From: G958295935 sp965224235
GTDB lineage: Bacteria > Chloroflexota > Dehalococcoidia > Lucifugimonadales > Lucifugimonadaceae
DNA length: 64,000 nt
NCBI GenBank assembly: GCA_965224235.1
Contig: CBDCYP010000002.1
Span: forward strand, 1,240,001 to 1,304,000
Direction: 5' to 3'
Positions 1 to 9,273 of this stretch are shown one piece after another. How positions within the stretch are numbered: the first letter of the stretch is position 1; each line of letters begins with the position of its first letter. The notes under the pieces were generated by a model. It had not been told where the DNA came from. It searched no databases and was given only the letters and a program-made list of their open reading frames with translations. Made by a program: the position numbers and the translations under genes.

Positions 1-666
1 CTCAGCGGCGGGGCAGACAAGGCCGCCTTCGACATCAACCAGGCGACCGGTCAGATAACGGTGGGCGCCGGTACGGAGTTGAACTATGAGGGGAGTCAGA
101 AGACCTACATGGTCGAGGTGACGGCGACCGACCCGTTCGGTAAGAGCGCCACCACGACGGTGACCATCACGGTCAAGAACGTGAACGAGGCGCCGGACCT
201 GACGCTCTCGACGCTCGAAACGCCAATGGGTGTTGTAGGACTCAACTCGGTCTCCTATGCGGAGAACGGCATGGATGCGGTCGGGACCTACACGGCTGCG
301 GGCGCAACGTCCTGGTCGGTGTCGGGAGACGACTCTGGAGACTTCACCATCAGTAGTGGCGGCGAGCTCGCCTTCAGCGTCCCGCCCGACTTCGAGGCGC
401 CGGCGGACGCAGACACCGACAACGTGTACATGGTGACCGTGACGGCCAGGGACGGCGCCGACAGCGCCATGTTCGCCGTAACCGTGACCGTGACCGACGT
501 GGACGACACGGAGATACCAGGCACGTTCGACCCGTTGTTGTCCTACGACGCCGACAACGACGGATCGATCAACAAGGATGAGGTGTTCGACGCAATTGAC
601 GACTACTTCGCAAGGACGATCACCAAGGAACAGGTGTTTGAGGTCATCGATCTGTACTTCCAGTAA
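1..666 (+). CDS. Cadherin-like surface protein with dockerin/EF-hand-like tail, C-terminal part
   Basis: The reading frame is open from base 1, so the gene starts outside the window. The visible 221 residues contain the end of one cadherin-like repeat (VEVTATDPFGKSATTTVTI, then NVNEAP), a second repeat ending in AVTVTVTDVDD, and a C-terminal segment with a calcium-loop-like motif (YDADNDGSINKDE) followed by DDYF..TITKEQVFEVIDLYF and the stop. Cadherin-like repeats usually form calcium-stiffened extracellular rods. The short tail resembles half a dockerin or EF-hand pair and may be a sorting or docking signal, which is inference. Relics of the same tail occur near 14.64 kb and 17.35 kb. No terminator is obvious; repeat-rich spacer follows. 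Confidence 0.8.
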   Translation, partial: LSGGADKAAFDINQATGQITVGAGTELNYEGSQKTYMVEVTATDPFGKSATTTVTITVKNVNEAPDLTLSTLETPMGVVGLNSVSYAENGMDAVGTYTAAGATSWSVSGDDSGDFTISSGGELAFSVPPDFEAPADADTDNVYMVTVTARDGADSAMFAVTVTVTDVDDTEIPGTFDPLLSYDADNDGSINKDEVFDAIDDYFARTITKEQVFEVIDLYFQ

Positions 667-722
667 CCTCGACGGGGTATAGAGGTCCCTCGGGACCGGC
701 TAAACGAAACTGCGGCAAGGCG

Positions 723-749
723 TAGGGGCGGGTTTGAAACCCGCCCCTA
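723..749. repeat. Palindromic REP-like repeat, uninterrupted copy
   Basis: Perfect palindrome with 13-bp arms (TAGGGGCGGGTTT and its complement) around a single G, followed by CGAGAGGAAACACA. Related copies, intact, variant or split by insertions, occur near 861-876/1046-1068, 17248-17263, 44070, 49751, 51838, 59347 and 61461, and a weaker one near 61582. It could form a hairpin in RNA and lies only between genes. Confidence 0.8.
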
Positions 750-876
750 CGAGAGGAAACACACAAACTGATAGTGCTCCCTTATCACCCTGAGCGAAGC
801 CGAAGAGTCCGGGTTGAGAGGGGAGTCTCGTGTCACCGCGTAATGACAAACGGCAAAGCGTAGGGGCGGGTTTGAA

Positions 877-1045
877 GAGCCTGTTTCAGAAATCTCGGAT
901 CTCTGAAGTGACGATTCTTCGGACTTATTTTCACCGGAACTCAGAGAATGACGACGCATTATAAACTCGTCATTCCCGTGAAAACGGGAATCTCGTCGCA
1001 TGGCGTTCGACACGAAAATATGCAGTGGACTTTTGAAACGGGCTC
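877..1045. mobile_element. 169-bp non-autonomous element with IS1182-like ends, inserted in a REP copy
   Basis: The ends are inverted (GAGCCTGTTTCA at 877 and TGAAACGGGCTC ending at 1045) and match the ends of the IS1182-type element at 44080-45687. It carries no coding sequence. The flanks are the two halves of the REP-like palindrome (taggggcgggtttgaa on the left, ttcaaacccgcccctacgag on the right), so it sits at the repeat centre. The 5-base flanks TTGAA/TTCAA are not identical, unlike the sister copy at 59357-59548. Confidence 0.7.
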
Positions 1046-1465
1046 TTCAAACCCGCCCCTACGAGAGGAACACCACACAAACCCTAGATAACAACACCCC
1101 CCTGTCACCTTGGGCGAAGCCGATGGGCGGGTCAAAGGGGAGACGGGTGTCACCGCCAGGAATGACAAAAATCAGGATTGCCATGGCCTTGCGAGGGCCT
1201 CACAGCGTGACGAGAATGGGGTGGAGTCCCTTCCCGCCGTCATTCCCGAACATGATTGGGGACCTCTGCAGGGGCGTAGATTCCCATTTTCACAGGAATG
1301 ACGGATAGGCTAAGAAACTTCAGTTCAACTGGATTCCGGCTCGAGGCTGGGACGACGGAATGGAGAAGGTTTCTTTTCACGGGAATGACGGAGGGTGTCG
1401 GGAATGACGGATAGACGAAGAAACTCAGTCATAGAGGCTGATCAGTTACCAGGAGAACGAGTAGC

Positions 1466-3307
1466 TTGACACAAAGAACATTGACGCTGTTGGCGGTTAT
1501 AGGTGTAGCCTTGGCCGCAGCAGGCTTGTTATTTGCGGGCGCCGCAAACGCCTCAAGCCATAGTGCTACCAGGACAATCAACCCAGCGTCAGTGGCCCCC
1601 GGCGGCCAGGTGGAAGTAACCATTGCAGCTGCCAACCTCGGCGGGATTGGCTACGTCATCGAGACTTTGCCGGATGGGTTCACCCACGTCTCTGACACCA
1701 GTAGTACAGTCCACAATTTGGACCTACGCGTGAGCGGTCAAACGGTCCGGTTCGGCAAGATCGGATCGGACTTTACGGTCACGTATACCGTTGAGGTCGA
1801 CAGTGCTACCGCCCCGGGCGACTATTCATTTTCCGGTGTTGTCACGGACGTTAATCGGGATGATAACGCGGTTGGCGGCAATACCGACGTAACGGTCACG
1901 GCCGTGACGCCCGTGACCACGCCCTCACCTACGGTCGAGGCCACGGCTACGACTGCGCCTGACCCGGGCACACCCAGCGCCTCCAGGGCGTTCTCCCCGT
2001 CGACGGTCACGCCGGGCGGTTCGCTTAACGTGACGATCTCGATTGCCGGCTATGGCGGCCTTGGCCGCGTTGTGGAGACTTTGCCCGCAGGGTTCACCTA
2101 CGTCTCAGCCAATTTGCCCGGCGACTCCAAGGCCAAGATGGAGGGCCAGGATGTTATTTTCAGCCTGATAGGAGATGTTCAGTCGTTTACTTACACCGTC
2201 ACCGCGCCCGGCACGGAAGACAGTTACTCCTTCTCCGGAAAATTGTTCGACGAGGACACAGTTGAATACCCGGTTGGCGGCGCCTCCACAATAGCCGTGG
2301 CCGTTGCTCCACCGACTGCTATCAGGTCCTTCTCCGACTCGTCAGTGCGGCCGGGCGACTTGATAGACGTGACGATCACGGCTCTCAACTACGGCGACCT
2401 TGGCCGCATCACGGAGACCCTGCCGGCCGGGTTCACATTCGAGTCAGCCCCGCCGACCCGTAACACCCAGGTCGTGCCAAGTGGCCGGACAGTCACGATT
2501 ACCCTGATAGGCGCCAACCAGGCGCAGTACACCGTCACGGCCTCCGACAGGTCCGGCAGTCATACTTTCGCCGGAATACTGCGGGACGAAGATAGCGGAA
2601 TTACCGTGATCGGCGGCTCTGACTCCGTGACGGTCAGAATCACACGGCCCCCGATCTCCGGCGGCGATGGCCAGTATTCACCTCCCCCGACGCCAACGGC
2701 TACGGCTACGCCAACCCCAACGGCCACGCCTGAGCCGACCGCAACGCCTGAGCCGACCGCGACGCCTGAGCCGACCGCGACGCCTGAGCCGACCGCCACG
2801 CCGACGGCCACGCCTGAGCCGACGGCCACGCCTGAGCCGACCGCCACGCCTGAGCCGACCGCCACGCCGACGGCCACGCCTGAGCCGACCGCCACGCCGA
2901 CCGCCACGCCTGAGCCGACCGCCACGCCTGAGCCGACCGCCACGCCGACAGCCACATCCGTGCCGCCGACAGCCACATCCGTGCCGCCGACAGCCACATC
3001 CGTGCCGCCAACATCCGTGCCGCCGACAGCCACACCCGTGCCGCCAACATCCGTGCCGCCGACAGCCACACCCGTGCCGCCGACAGCCACATCCGTGCCG
3101 CCGACAGCCACATCCGTGCCGCCAACATCCGTGCCGCCAACAGCAGTGCCAGCGCCAACGCCAGCGCCGACGGTCGTACCACCGCCGGTAGTGGAAGAAG
3201 AAGGCGGCGGAATGCCGGCATGGCTGATCATCCTGATCATCCTCATCGCCATCGGAGCAATAGCCGGCGGAACCGTGTACGCCCGCCAAAGAATGATGCA
3301 GCGGTAA
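1466..3307 (+). CDS. Surface-anchored protein with three DUF11-like repeats, Thr/Pro stalk and C-terminal TM anchor
   Basis: 613 residues from a TTG start preceded by AGGAGA about 9 bases upstream. Order: signal peptide (about 1-29, ending near ANAS), three homologous beta-rich repeats of about 110 residues (about 32-140, 170-280, 285-390), each with a 'GG.VEVTI..NLGGIGYVIETLP.GFT' type core, then about 170 residues of ATPEPT / SVPPTAT tandem stalk, then a membrane helix (AWLIILIILIAIGAIAGG) and a short basic tail (RQRMMQR). This is a single-pass protein with its domains outside the cell, the stalk lifting them from the membrane. The DUF11-like repeats suggest an adhesin or S-layer-associated role, which is inference. 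The stalk DNA is tandemly repeated (about 2695-3165), so its length is likely to vary. A 15-bp hairpin follows at 3378. Confidence 0.85.
   Translation: MTQRTLTLLAVIGVALAAAGLLFAGAANASSHSATRTINPASVAPGGQVEVTIAAANLGGIGYVIETLPDGFTHVSDTSSTVHNLDLRVSGQTVRFGKIGSDFTVTYTVEVDSATAPGDYSFSGVVTDVNRDDNAVGGNTDVTVTAVTPVTTPSPTVEATATTAPDPGTPSASRAFSPSTVTPGGSLNVTISIAGYGGLGRVVETLPAGFTYVSANLPGDSKAKMEGQDVIFSLIGDVQSFTYTVTAPGTEDSYSFSGKLFDEDTVEYPVGGASTIAVAVAPPTAIRSFSDSSVRPGDLIDVTITALNYGDLGRITETLPAGFTFESAPPTRNTQVVPSGRTVTITLIGANQAQYTVTASDRSGSHTFAGILRDEDSGITVIGGSDSVTVRITRPPISGGDGQYSPPPTPTATATPTPTATPEPTATPEPTATPEPTATPEPTATPTATPEPTATPEPTATPEPTATPTATPEPTATPTATPEPTATPEPTATPTATSVPPTATSVPPTATSVPPTSVPPTATPVPPTSVPPTATPVPPTATSVPPTATSVPPTSVPPTAVPAPTPAPTVVPPPVVEEEGGGMPAWLIILIILIAIGAIAGGTVYARQRMMQR
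2695..3165 (+). repeat. Tandem repeat tract coding the Thr/Pro stalk
   Basis: Imperfect short tandem units (gccacgcctgagccgacc and gccgccgacagccacatcc types) in frame within the surface-protein gene. Units code PEPTAT in the first half and VPPTAT in the second. All three frames of both strands stay open over it, which creates long artefactual reading frames. Confidence 0.9.
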
Positions 3308-3377
3308 TCGTAGCCGCCCGGTCCCGTCGTCCCCGACTCTGATTGGGGACCCGACGGGGCGGCGCCAGACAACGCAT

Positions 3378-3410
3378 GAAACCGGGGGCCTTCCCAAGGC
3401 CCCCGGTTTC
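3378..3410. terminator. Strong perfect hairpin downstream of the stalk-protein gene
   Basis: Perfect 15-bp inverted repeat (gaaaccgggggcctt and its complement) around a 3-base loop CCC, 70 bases after the stop of the preceding gene. The tail (TATGTG) is not a good U-tract, so efficiency is uncertain, but position and stem strength fit a terminator. Confidence 0.65.
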
Positions 3411-3955
3411 TATGTGCCCCGCACCAACCCCAGGGCGTCCTCCCAACGACCCGTGGGGGCGTCTCTTGTGGGCGGCCGATGGGGCAAGAGGGCTCGGCTT
3501 TACCAAATCCAACCTGCACTTACCCCGCACCTCCTCAAGGCGCCCACAAGGAACTTGTCTCAGAAGCGGTCGGGGCTTAGGGCCAAGCCCAGCGGCGCCA
3601 GTCGAACGCGCTGGAAGACTGAGAGAGCCCCTGAGGGAAACAATCGCCCTCAGCTTCTTGAGACAGGCTTCAGGAGACGCCCCTTGTATGTTGGTGAAGG
3701 TGGCCGGGGCAGACCGTACGCCCTTGGTCGCGGAGACGGTTGTTGCGTAGCGTGGTCGCCCCGCCTGTCTAATCAGTGGAGGAACTCGCCGACCATTTCA
3801 GCGTTGCCGCCCCCGCCAGCGTGTCACGCCCCGCCAGCAGGCGCCGTGGCACAGGAGGCGGTGTCGCTCCGGGTGGAGGCTGGAAGGGCCAGCAAGGGCG
3901 TGGCCATCATCAGGGCCAGCGCTTGATAGTACCTGTGAGGACCTGGGCGGCGGCG

Positions 3956-4003
3956 AAGATGATGGACGCTCACGCCAGCCGGATGATCCTGGACGAGAAC
4001 TGA
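3956..4003 (+). pseudogene. Relic of a small gene tail (KMMDAH..RMILDEN)
   Basis: The last 16 codons before the stop match the tail of a frame at 10866-10913 (MMMDAHVSQMIVSQN), with several differences at third codon positions (gct/gcc, ggac/gtca), which suggests both derive from coding sequence. Upstream similarity fades within about 40 bases. The parent family is not recognised. Confidence 0.35.
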
Positions 4004-4149
4004 TCCAGGTGTACGGCCTGAGTAGAAATGCCCGACTCGGGGGCGCCAGCGACATCGGCCGCCACTACTGTGATTGCCGGATATTGGGTGTGGTCGTTCT
4101 ACGGCTGCCCTTCGTATTCGGTCAGGACGCAAGGCGCCTTGAAACCAAG

Positions 4150-4290
4150 GAAACCTCTGAACAACTCCGGGTTCCAATCCGTTCGCCCTGAGCTTGTCGA
4201 AGGGTTCTGGCCTCCTCCCCCACGGTGGGAGGATTCAGGAGGGGGGAACCTCCGCTCTGCCAAGCGCATCAGCGGCTTGTTCAGAGGTTC
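4150..4290. mobile_element. 141-bp MITE-like element with CCAAG target duplication
   Basis: Inverted ends GAAACCTCTGAACAA (4150) and TTGTTCAGAGGTTC (ending 4290), differing by one A. Direct repeats CCAAG flank it exactly (4145-4149 and 4291-4295). No coding sequence; the inside carries a CCTGAGCTTGTCGAAGG dispersed motif. Confidence 0.75.
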
Positions 4291-4327
4291 CCAAGATGTT
4301 TGTCGTGCCTGACAATTGGGTCAGCCC

Positions 4328-6292
4328 CTATTCTTCTTGTGGGGGCGGGGCAACGGGGTCGAGCTCGCACAGCCACTCGATGCCCTCGTTCTTTGGAGTC
4401 CGGAGAATAGTATCGTTTTTGACGACGCCGACAGCGAACGAAATCAAGTCATCCGCGCATGCTTCGCAGTAGCCATAGTTATTGATCAGGCGGTTGTGGA
4501 CAGTGTTGCGCAGTCTCCGCCACTCGACCCGGTGGCGCGCGAACCGCGGTCGGACGAGCGTGCGATCAATGGTCCGGCGGTCCGGGAACAACCTGGCCTC
4601 TATGGCGGCTTGCAGCCGCTGCTCCGAGGTGTGGTCGTAGGACATGCTCCGGGATTTCAGGTTCGCGAAGTACTCGTTTATCTCGTGCCGGAAGTCCGAC
4701 CTGTTTCTATCGGCTACGCCCGCCAGCTTCTCTATGTCTCGCATGTCGCGCTCTGTGGAAGCTCCGCCCGAGCAGAAAGACCTCACGTTTCTCAGGTAAT
4801 CGTCGAGCAGGTCTTTTGCGCTTGCCTCGAAACCTTCCTTGTACGCGCGTTGAACGTCGCGCACGGCTCGTTCCCCGTACTCTGCCACGGTGTCTCGGAC
4901 TAAGGCCAGGTACCTGGTCCTGTCTTCGGCGTTCAGGTTGACGTTCTCCTTTAGCCCTCCCCAAAGCGCGTCCAATGCTCTCAGTGGAGACAGGCACACG
5001 ATCGACGGGTCGCCCGCGGCCGCGCTCAGCCGGTTCATGATGTAGCGCGGCGACATGCCCTCCATGCCTTCATTCGGATGGCGCCGCTTGATCTCCCGCA
5101 CGTCGTCCGGCGAAACATGTTGCAGCGCCTGTCCGTCATACACGCGCAGTTTGTCGAGAAGGGTCATCCCCTGGCGGGCTGGCGGCTCGAGGCGAGTGAG
5201 CACGGCAAAAGCGCTTATGGTCGCCAGGGTGAGAGGCGCGATGTGAGCCTTCGGAGAGATACTGCCGGACAGCATCTTCTGATAAATCCTGGTCTCGTCC
5301 CTGACCCGAAGGTTGTACGGTATCTGTATAGCGACGAGCCGGTCTTTGAGGGCCTCCGAACTCTCGTCTTTTTCAAAGGTTTCGAAGTCACCCACGTTTG
5401 AGTGGGCGATAACAACCTCGTCGACGTAAACGGACCCGAACCGTTCCATTTTTATCAACTGCTCCTGCGCAAGTCCCAGGAGGGTGGCGAGCAGATGCCG
5501 GTTCGCCTTGAATATCTCCCCGAATTCGACGAGGCCCCGGTTTGCCACGTTCAGTTCGCCGTCCATTCTGAAGGCCTTGCCGGCAACCTCCACACGGTCG
5601 CCGGCCAACTGGGTGGTGTCGACACTGCCGACCAGGAGTGAGGCATCGGACGGGTTTGGATTCGTGGCGACGTAGAACCCGATGCCCAGGGCCTCTTGCT
5701 CGGAAAAGACAAAACGGGTAACCGGCATTTCCCCGACCCGGCCCTGGTACTTCGACCGGAGAACGTATCGGCACCTGGGGCACAGTTCGCCCTCGACATA
5801 GACGCCGAACTCCTCCATGAGCCTGGGCCTCGTGGCGTGCGGGATCATATGCAGGGGTTCTTCCTGCATGGGACAGCCCTTGATCGCGTAAGAGGCGCCG
5901 GCGTCGGTCCGGGTGTAACGCTCCATGGCCTGCTTGAGCAAGGCCACGATAGTCGACTTGCCGCCCGCAGGCGGTCCGATGAGCAGCAGTATCCGCTTCC
6001 GTATCTCAAGCCTGCTGGCGCCCGAAGCGAAGTACTTGACTAGCCGCTCCAGTTGATCCTCCAGACCGAATATCTCGCCGTCGAAGAGCTTGTAGACCGG
6101 CGCTCCGATAGGCGACTCCTCAATACCAACGTCCGCGATCGAGTCGTAGATGAGCCTGTGGGAGAGCCGCGACACATCGGGGGAGCCGGTTACGAGCTCA
6201 AGGTAGTCGGCGAAGGTCCCTTCCCATGAATATCGGGCGGCGTCCCGTTCGCTCTCGGCAAGGATGCCTTTTATTGAGGGTTTCTTGAGCAT
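4328..6292 (-). CDS. prkA: PrkA-family serine protein kinase
   Basis: 654 residues from the ATG at 6292; an in-frame start 33 bases upstream is possible but N-terminal similarity to PrkA begins here (YSWEGTFADYLELV). PrkA proteins combine an AAA+ ATPase domain with a C-terminal kinase-like domain and take part in stress, nutrient and (in Bacillus) sporulation responses. Visible: the PrkA N-terminal region (about 20-75), Walker A GPPAGGKST at about 106-114, a Cys cluster (GCPMQ...CPRCR) in the middle, ATNPNPSDASLLVGSVD, and the family region NANRHLLATLLGLAQEQ. In many bacteria prkA lies next to yeaH and spoVR; neither is here. The next gene downstream of its start on the same strand is a small membrane protein, 104 bases away. 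Confidence 0.88.
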   Translation of the reverse strand: MLKKPSIKGILAESERDAARYSWEGTFADYLELVTGSPDVSRLSHRLIYDSIADVGIEESPIGAPVYKLFDGEIFGLEDQLERLVKYFASGASRLEIRKRILLLIGPPAGGKSTIVALLKQAMERYTRTDAGASYAIKGCPMQEEPLHMIPHATRPRLMEEFGVYVEGELCPRCRYVLRSKYQGRVGEMPVTRFVFSEQEALGIGFYVATNPNPSDASLLVGSVDTTQLAGDRVEVAGKAFRMDGELNVANRGLVEFGEIFKANRHLLATLLGLAQEQLIKMERFGSVYVDEVVIAHSNVGDFETFEKDESSEALKDRLVAIQIPYNLRVRDETRIYQKMLSGSISPKAHIAPLTLATISAFAVLTRLEPPARQGMTLLDKLRVYDGQALQHVSPDDVREIKRRHPNEGMEGMSPRYIMNRLSAAAGDPSIVCLSPLRALDALWGGLKENVNLNAEDRTRYLALVRDTVAEYGERAVRDVQRAYKEGFEASAKDLLDDYLRNVRSFCSGGASTERDMRDIEKLAGVADRNRSDFRHEINEYFANLKSRSMSYDHTSEQRLQAAIEARLFPDRRTIDRTLVRPRFARHRVEWRRLRNTVHNRLINNYGYCEACADDLISFAVGVVKNDTILRTPKNEGIEWLCELDPVAPPPQEE

Positions 6293-6396
6293 ACTCTTCA
6301 CCGGATGCCGCGCCCCCCGGCTCAAGTTCAGGAGCCGGGCGCGCGGCGGAGGGCGTTCGGAGGGTGTCTCTGGCGCCCGCTACCGGGCAAGGGGAC

Positions 6397-7005
6397 TCAA
6401 ATCAACGACACGCTGATAACCGTCGTCCCTATGACGGCCCCCACAATGAAGACGGCGACGGAGCCAACGAGGGTGAACCATCCCGCGACCGGTCTGAGGC
6501 CGCTGAACGGCACGGCCAGGTAGAAGAACAACATGCTCCCCACTACCGATAGCAGCAACGCCGCAGTGGTGAGGGTGATGGCGACGTCTTCGCCATAAGG
6601 GGTCACCAGTGTTCCCGCGAAGAAGAATAGTGCGACCAGGCTGACAGCGGCCGCGATGGCGCTGAAGAAGCCTATTGCCCGCTCGTCGTAGTCCCATATT
6701 GTCTGGGCAGCGACTCCTATCGCGTACACAGCCCAGATTATGATGAGAGTCTTCATCATAGAAGTCTCAGCCAGACCGGAGGCTATGGAGTAGGCTTTGT
6801 TGCCTGCGTCTCCGCCGGCATCCGTAACCGCCGCAACGTCTCCCCCTATCAGGAGCATGGGAGCGAACGTAGTCGAAATGAGGGCCGCCACGCCAAAGGC
6901 GCCCACGAAGACTCCCACGGTCCGTCCGTCCGGGTACAAGCCGAGGATGTACCACGAGTGGCAGAACAACGCGCCTGCGATGAGAATAAGTCCTAAGGCC
7001 TCCAT
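6397..7005 (-). CDS. Small polytopic membrane protein, possibly AmiS/UreI-like
   Basis: 202 residues with about six membrane helices: LGLILIAGALFCHSWYILGL, VGVFVGAFGVAALISTTFAP, MMKTLIIIWAVYAIGVAAQ, AIGFFSAIAAAVSLVALFFF, LTTAALLLSVVGSMLFFYLA and VAGWFTLVGSVAVFIVGAVI. The ATG is well placed after AAGGAGG (spacing 5). Length and topology fit the AmiS/UreI family of amide and urea channels, and the C-terminal AVYAIGV..WDYDERAIGFFSAIAA recalls that family weakly, but no diagnostic motif is seen. It precedes prkA on the same strand and may share a transcript with it. Confidence 0.6.
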   Translation of the reverse strand: MEALGLILIAGALFCHSWYILGLYPDGRTVGVFVGAFGVAALISTTFAPMLLIGGDVAAVTDAGGDAGNKAYSIASGLAETSMMKTLIIIWAVYAIGVAAQTIWDYDERAIGFFSAIAAAVSLVALFFFAGTLVTPYGEDVAITLTTAALLLSVVGSMLFFYLAVPFSGLRPVAGWFTLVGSVAVFIVGAVIGTTVISVSLI

Positions 7006-9273
7006 CTCTCCTCCTTATGAATCCGGATCAGTCCGGGAATTTCATTTGTTGTGACCTCAGCCGCTGAGGACAGTCCAATCAAGATAGCCGCATGTTAGTT
7101 TCGTATTACGACCCAAGTCAATCCCCAGAATCTCCAGACGACTGTTCAGACTTGAGGGGATGAACTCGACTCCCCCTGAGTGTTCCGTAGGCGCCGAGTC
7201 GGTCTCCGGCGGTCAGATAGCCCGCAAATCCCCCAAAAGTGAACAGTTGCATCTGCAGTTGTAGACGCCGGTAGACTCGATACCGGTCGCTGACCTCCCT
7301 TCTTGATCCGTGTTGATCGTCATCGCGGCCAGCCGTGGATTTCTTGATGGCGCGCCGAAAAGGGCAGGCATCTGTATGAGCCCTCCTCGCACCTGCCGCA
7401 GAATATTCATTTCCATCGTTTTCACTCACTGAAAGGCATTCCAACCAAGCGGCAAGGGACTCTTCTTGGCCTGACGCAGGGGATGACTTGCCGAAGCGAT
7501 CGGGCGTTTACTGTTACAGTGCTCGGAGTACGGCCTCCTCGGGCAAATGAACGGCTGGCCATAGGACGCGGCGCACCAATTCGAGTGGCGTGAGTGACGC
7601 CTGTCGCGGGACCTCAGAAAGTTGAGAGACGCAAGCAGAAGGGCAATTGTTACTTCCCTCACCCGGCGATGCCAATGAATCTCCGGGCCGGAAGTCATCG
7701 GATGGCGAAAGTGTGGCGTCAATGTTTCGGCGATCAATGATCTCATCTGCGTTCCCCGCTCGGATGGCGCTTCTGTAGCAGACCCTGACGATGACGCCGG
7801 ACGTTCATCGCAAGACCGCGCTGGCGGCGCGTGCGAGTCAGCGTCCCGGAACGCTGTTAGCCTTTCTCAGGGCATGGTTCAGTAGCCCAATTCACTGAGC
7901 TTTGGCAGCTTGCTAACGAAGTCACCAGGCCGCCTGCTAACGAAGTCACCAGGATGAGGCTCTCTGACAAATAAGTTGTAGTATCGCTGATCTATGTCAT
8001 CGCCACACATGTATGGGCACTACATAAATAATTGTTCATTGCCATTTCGCGTCGAGCAAGAACATATACGTCACCAATTCGCTATCAACAGTTCAACTGA
8101 CTCCACGTATTTCACATCTGTCCTGACGCCGCATCTCTGAAGGCAATGTCATAGGCAGTCGTAATGCCGCGTATTTTTTATAATACAGATCATGGGGACA
8201 TATAATTACGGTCTGGACAATTAACCCAGCCGCTGATACCGACCGGCGACGAATAAGAGGCGCCGGAACGGTGGACGCTCATCTCCAAAACGGCGCAGAC
8301 GTCATCCAGCGGACGCGAATCGGTTCGGCATGCGCTGGTGGCAGGACCTGACCGCAGAGTTGGAGGCGCCGCAGACGACGGCGGGGAAATGGGAAAGGCG
8401 GGTCTCGGTTAACGAGGTGGGATTCGACATCCTGGCGGACGGGTAAGGAAATTGCAGACCGCGGAGTGTCCCGAATGACTGAGTTGAGCGGGTGGCGACC
8501 ATGACCGGGAGTACCTGACCAACGGTCCTTCCACACTGGGAATGCGGTCCCCGGCGCAGGGTCCCGGAGTGGACCGGCAACTGTACGACGCAGTAGAACA
8601 GGTTCCATATTCAAGGAACAGGACCACAACATTTAGGGGACAGGCCACCACCGACCGTGTTTGCCCGCCAGCCGGGTACAAGCGGAGCGGACGGCCACAT
8701 TCAACACGGTAACGCGTCCCCTGTCGGCACTCTTGACGCGCAGACCTGCAAGTTCGTTGCTCAGCGCCATCGTTGGCGCCGCCCATGCAAATCCGCAGGT
8801 TAAGCGACACCTTTTACGCCCCTTTACGTGCGGATTTTGGCGTTCGCATTTTCGTGTTATCGTGGGCACATATGCCACCCAACTTGCGGGGCGCTTGTTC
8901 GCCCTGGCGGCCGAACAACTATCGGGTTGGGGAGTACGCTGGAGTACGCTAAGGTAGTTGCGAGATAAATGTCGCCACCAACTGGCGGGCGGAACCCAGC
9001 AGCGGGGATGTTGGGTCTTGCCCCTGAACCACGTCTGCCGACCAGACACAGGTCAATGATACTCAACTAGCGCCAACGTACTTTAGAAGTCGGCTTCTAG
9101 CACTTATGCTTTATTTAGTTTAACATATGCTGGTTCGTGGGGAAGCCGCTCCCTAGTGGATTCCTTCACCATTTCAGGTGCATTTCTGTCTGGAAAAACG
9201 TCTCTGAAAAAACCCCGTTTTGCTTGACGGTATCAATTCAAGCGGGTAGCTTAATCATCAAGGAGCCGCGTTC
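7006..9273. other. Long stretch with no convincing gene; AT-rich core at about 7960-8230
   Basis: Short frames exist on both strands but none has a recognisable family, good ribosome-binding site and coding bias together. A 70-codon minus frame (7213-7425) with a Cys-rich end (NCRCNC) is the best of them and remains doubtful. An 18-base direct repeat (gctaacgaagtcaccagg) occurs twice at about 7914 and 7937. The part around 7960-8230 is clearly richer in A+T than the surroundings. Confidence 0.5.

Larger units (their letters stand above)
667..1465. other. Repeat-rich spacer without a convincing gene
   Basis: About 800 bases with no supported gene. It holds a palindromic REP-like repeat (723-749), an empty copy of the dispersed CACCCTGAGCGAAG repeat (about 785-812), a 169-bp element with IS1182-like ends (877-1045) sitting in a second REP copy, and several 'GGAATGACGGA' type direct repeats between 1240 and 1430. 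Short frames here have no coding character and look like translated repeats. Confidence 0.7.
3411..4327. other. Spacer with relics and two short inverted-repeat elements
   Basis: No complete gene is supported. A pair of inverted sequences (TGTCTCAGAAGC near 3556 and GCTTCTTGAGACA near 3654) may bound a 110-bp element. A short frame ending at 4003 encodes KMMDAHASRMILDEN and matches a frame ending at 10913, so it is probably the tail of a lost gene. A clearer small element lies at 4150-4290. Confidence 0.5.

Noticed and set aside
2695..3165. CRISPR-like repeated units
   Set aside because: Units are short, contiguous and without spacers; they code an in-frame protein stalk.
2560..3519. Long minus-strand frames across the stalk region, up to 319 codons
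   Set aside because: They arise from the Thr/Pro-coding tandem repeat, which is open in every frame; composition (VGGTDVAVGG repeats) mirrors the real plus-strand gene.
7118..7746. Minus-strand frames of 70-108 codons between the membrane protein and the collagen gene
   Set aside because: Weak starts, no family and overlapping one another; the one with NCRCNC is noted only as doubtful.
7912..7955. Tandem GCTAACGAAGTCACCAGG repeat
   Set aside because: Only two units; too few to call a repeat array or origin iteron.
8279..9066. Several overlapping frames around 100-138 codons
   Set aside because: All are on conflicting frames with no ribosome-binding site; composition typical of random high-GC sequence.
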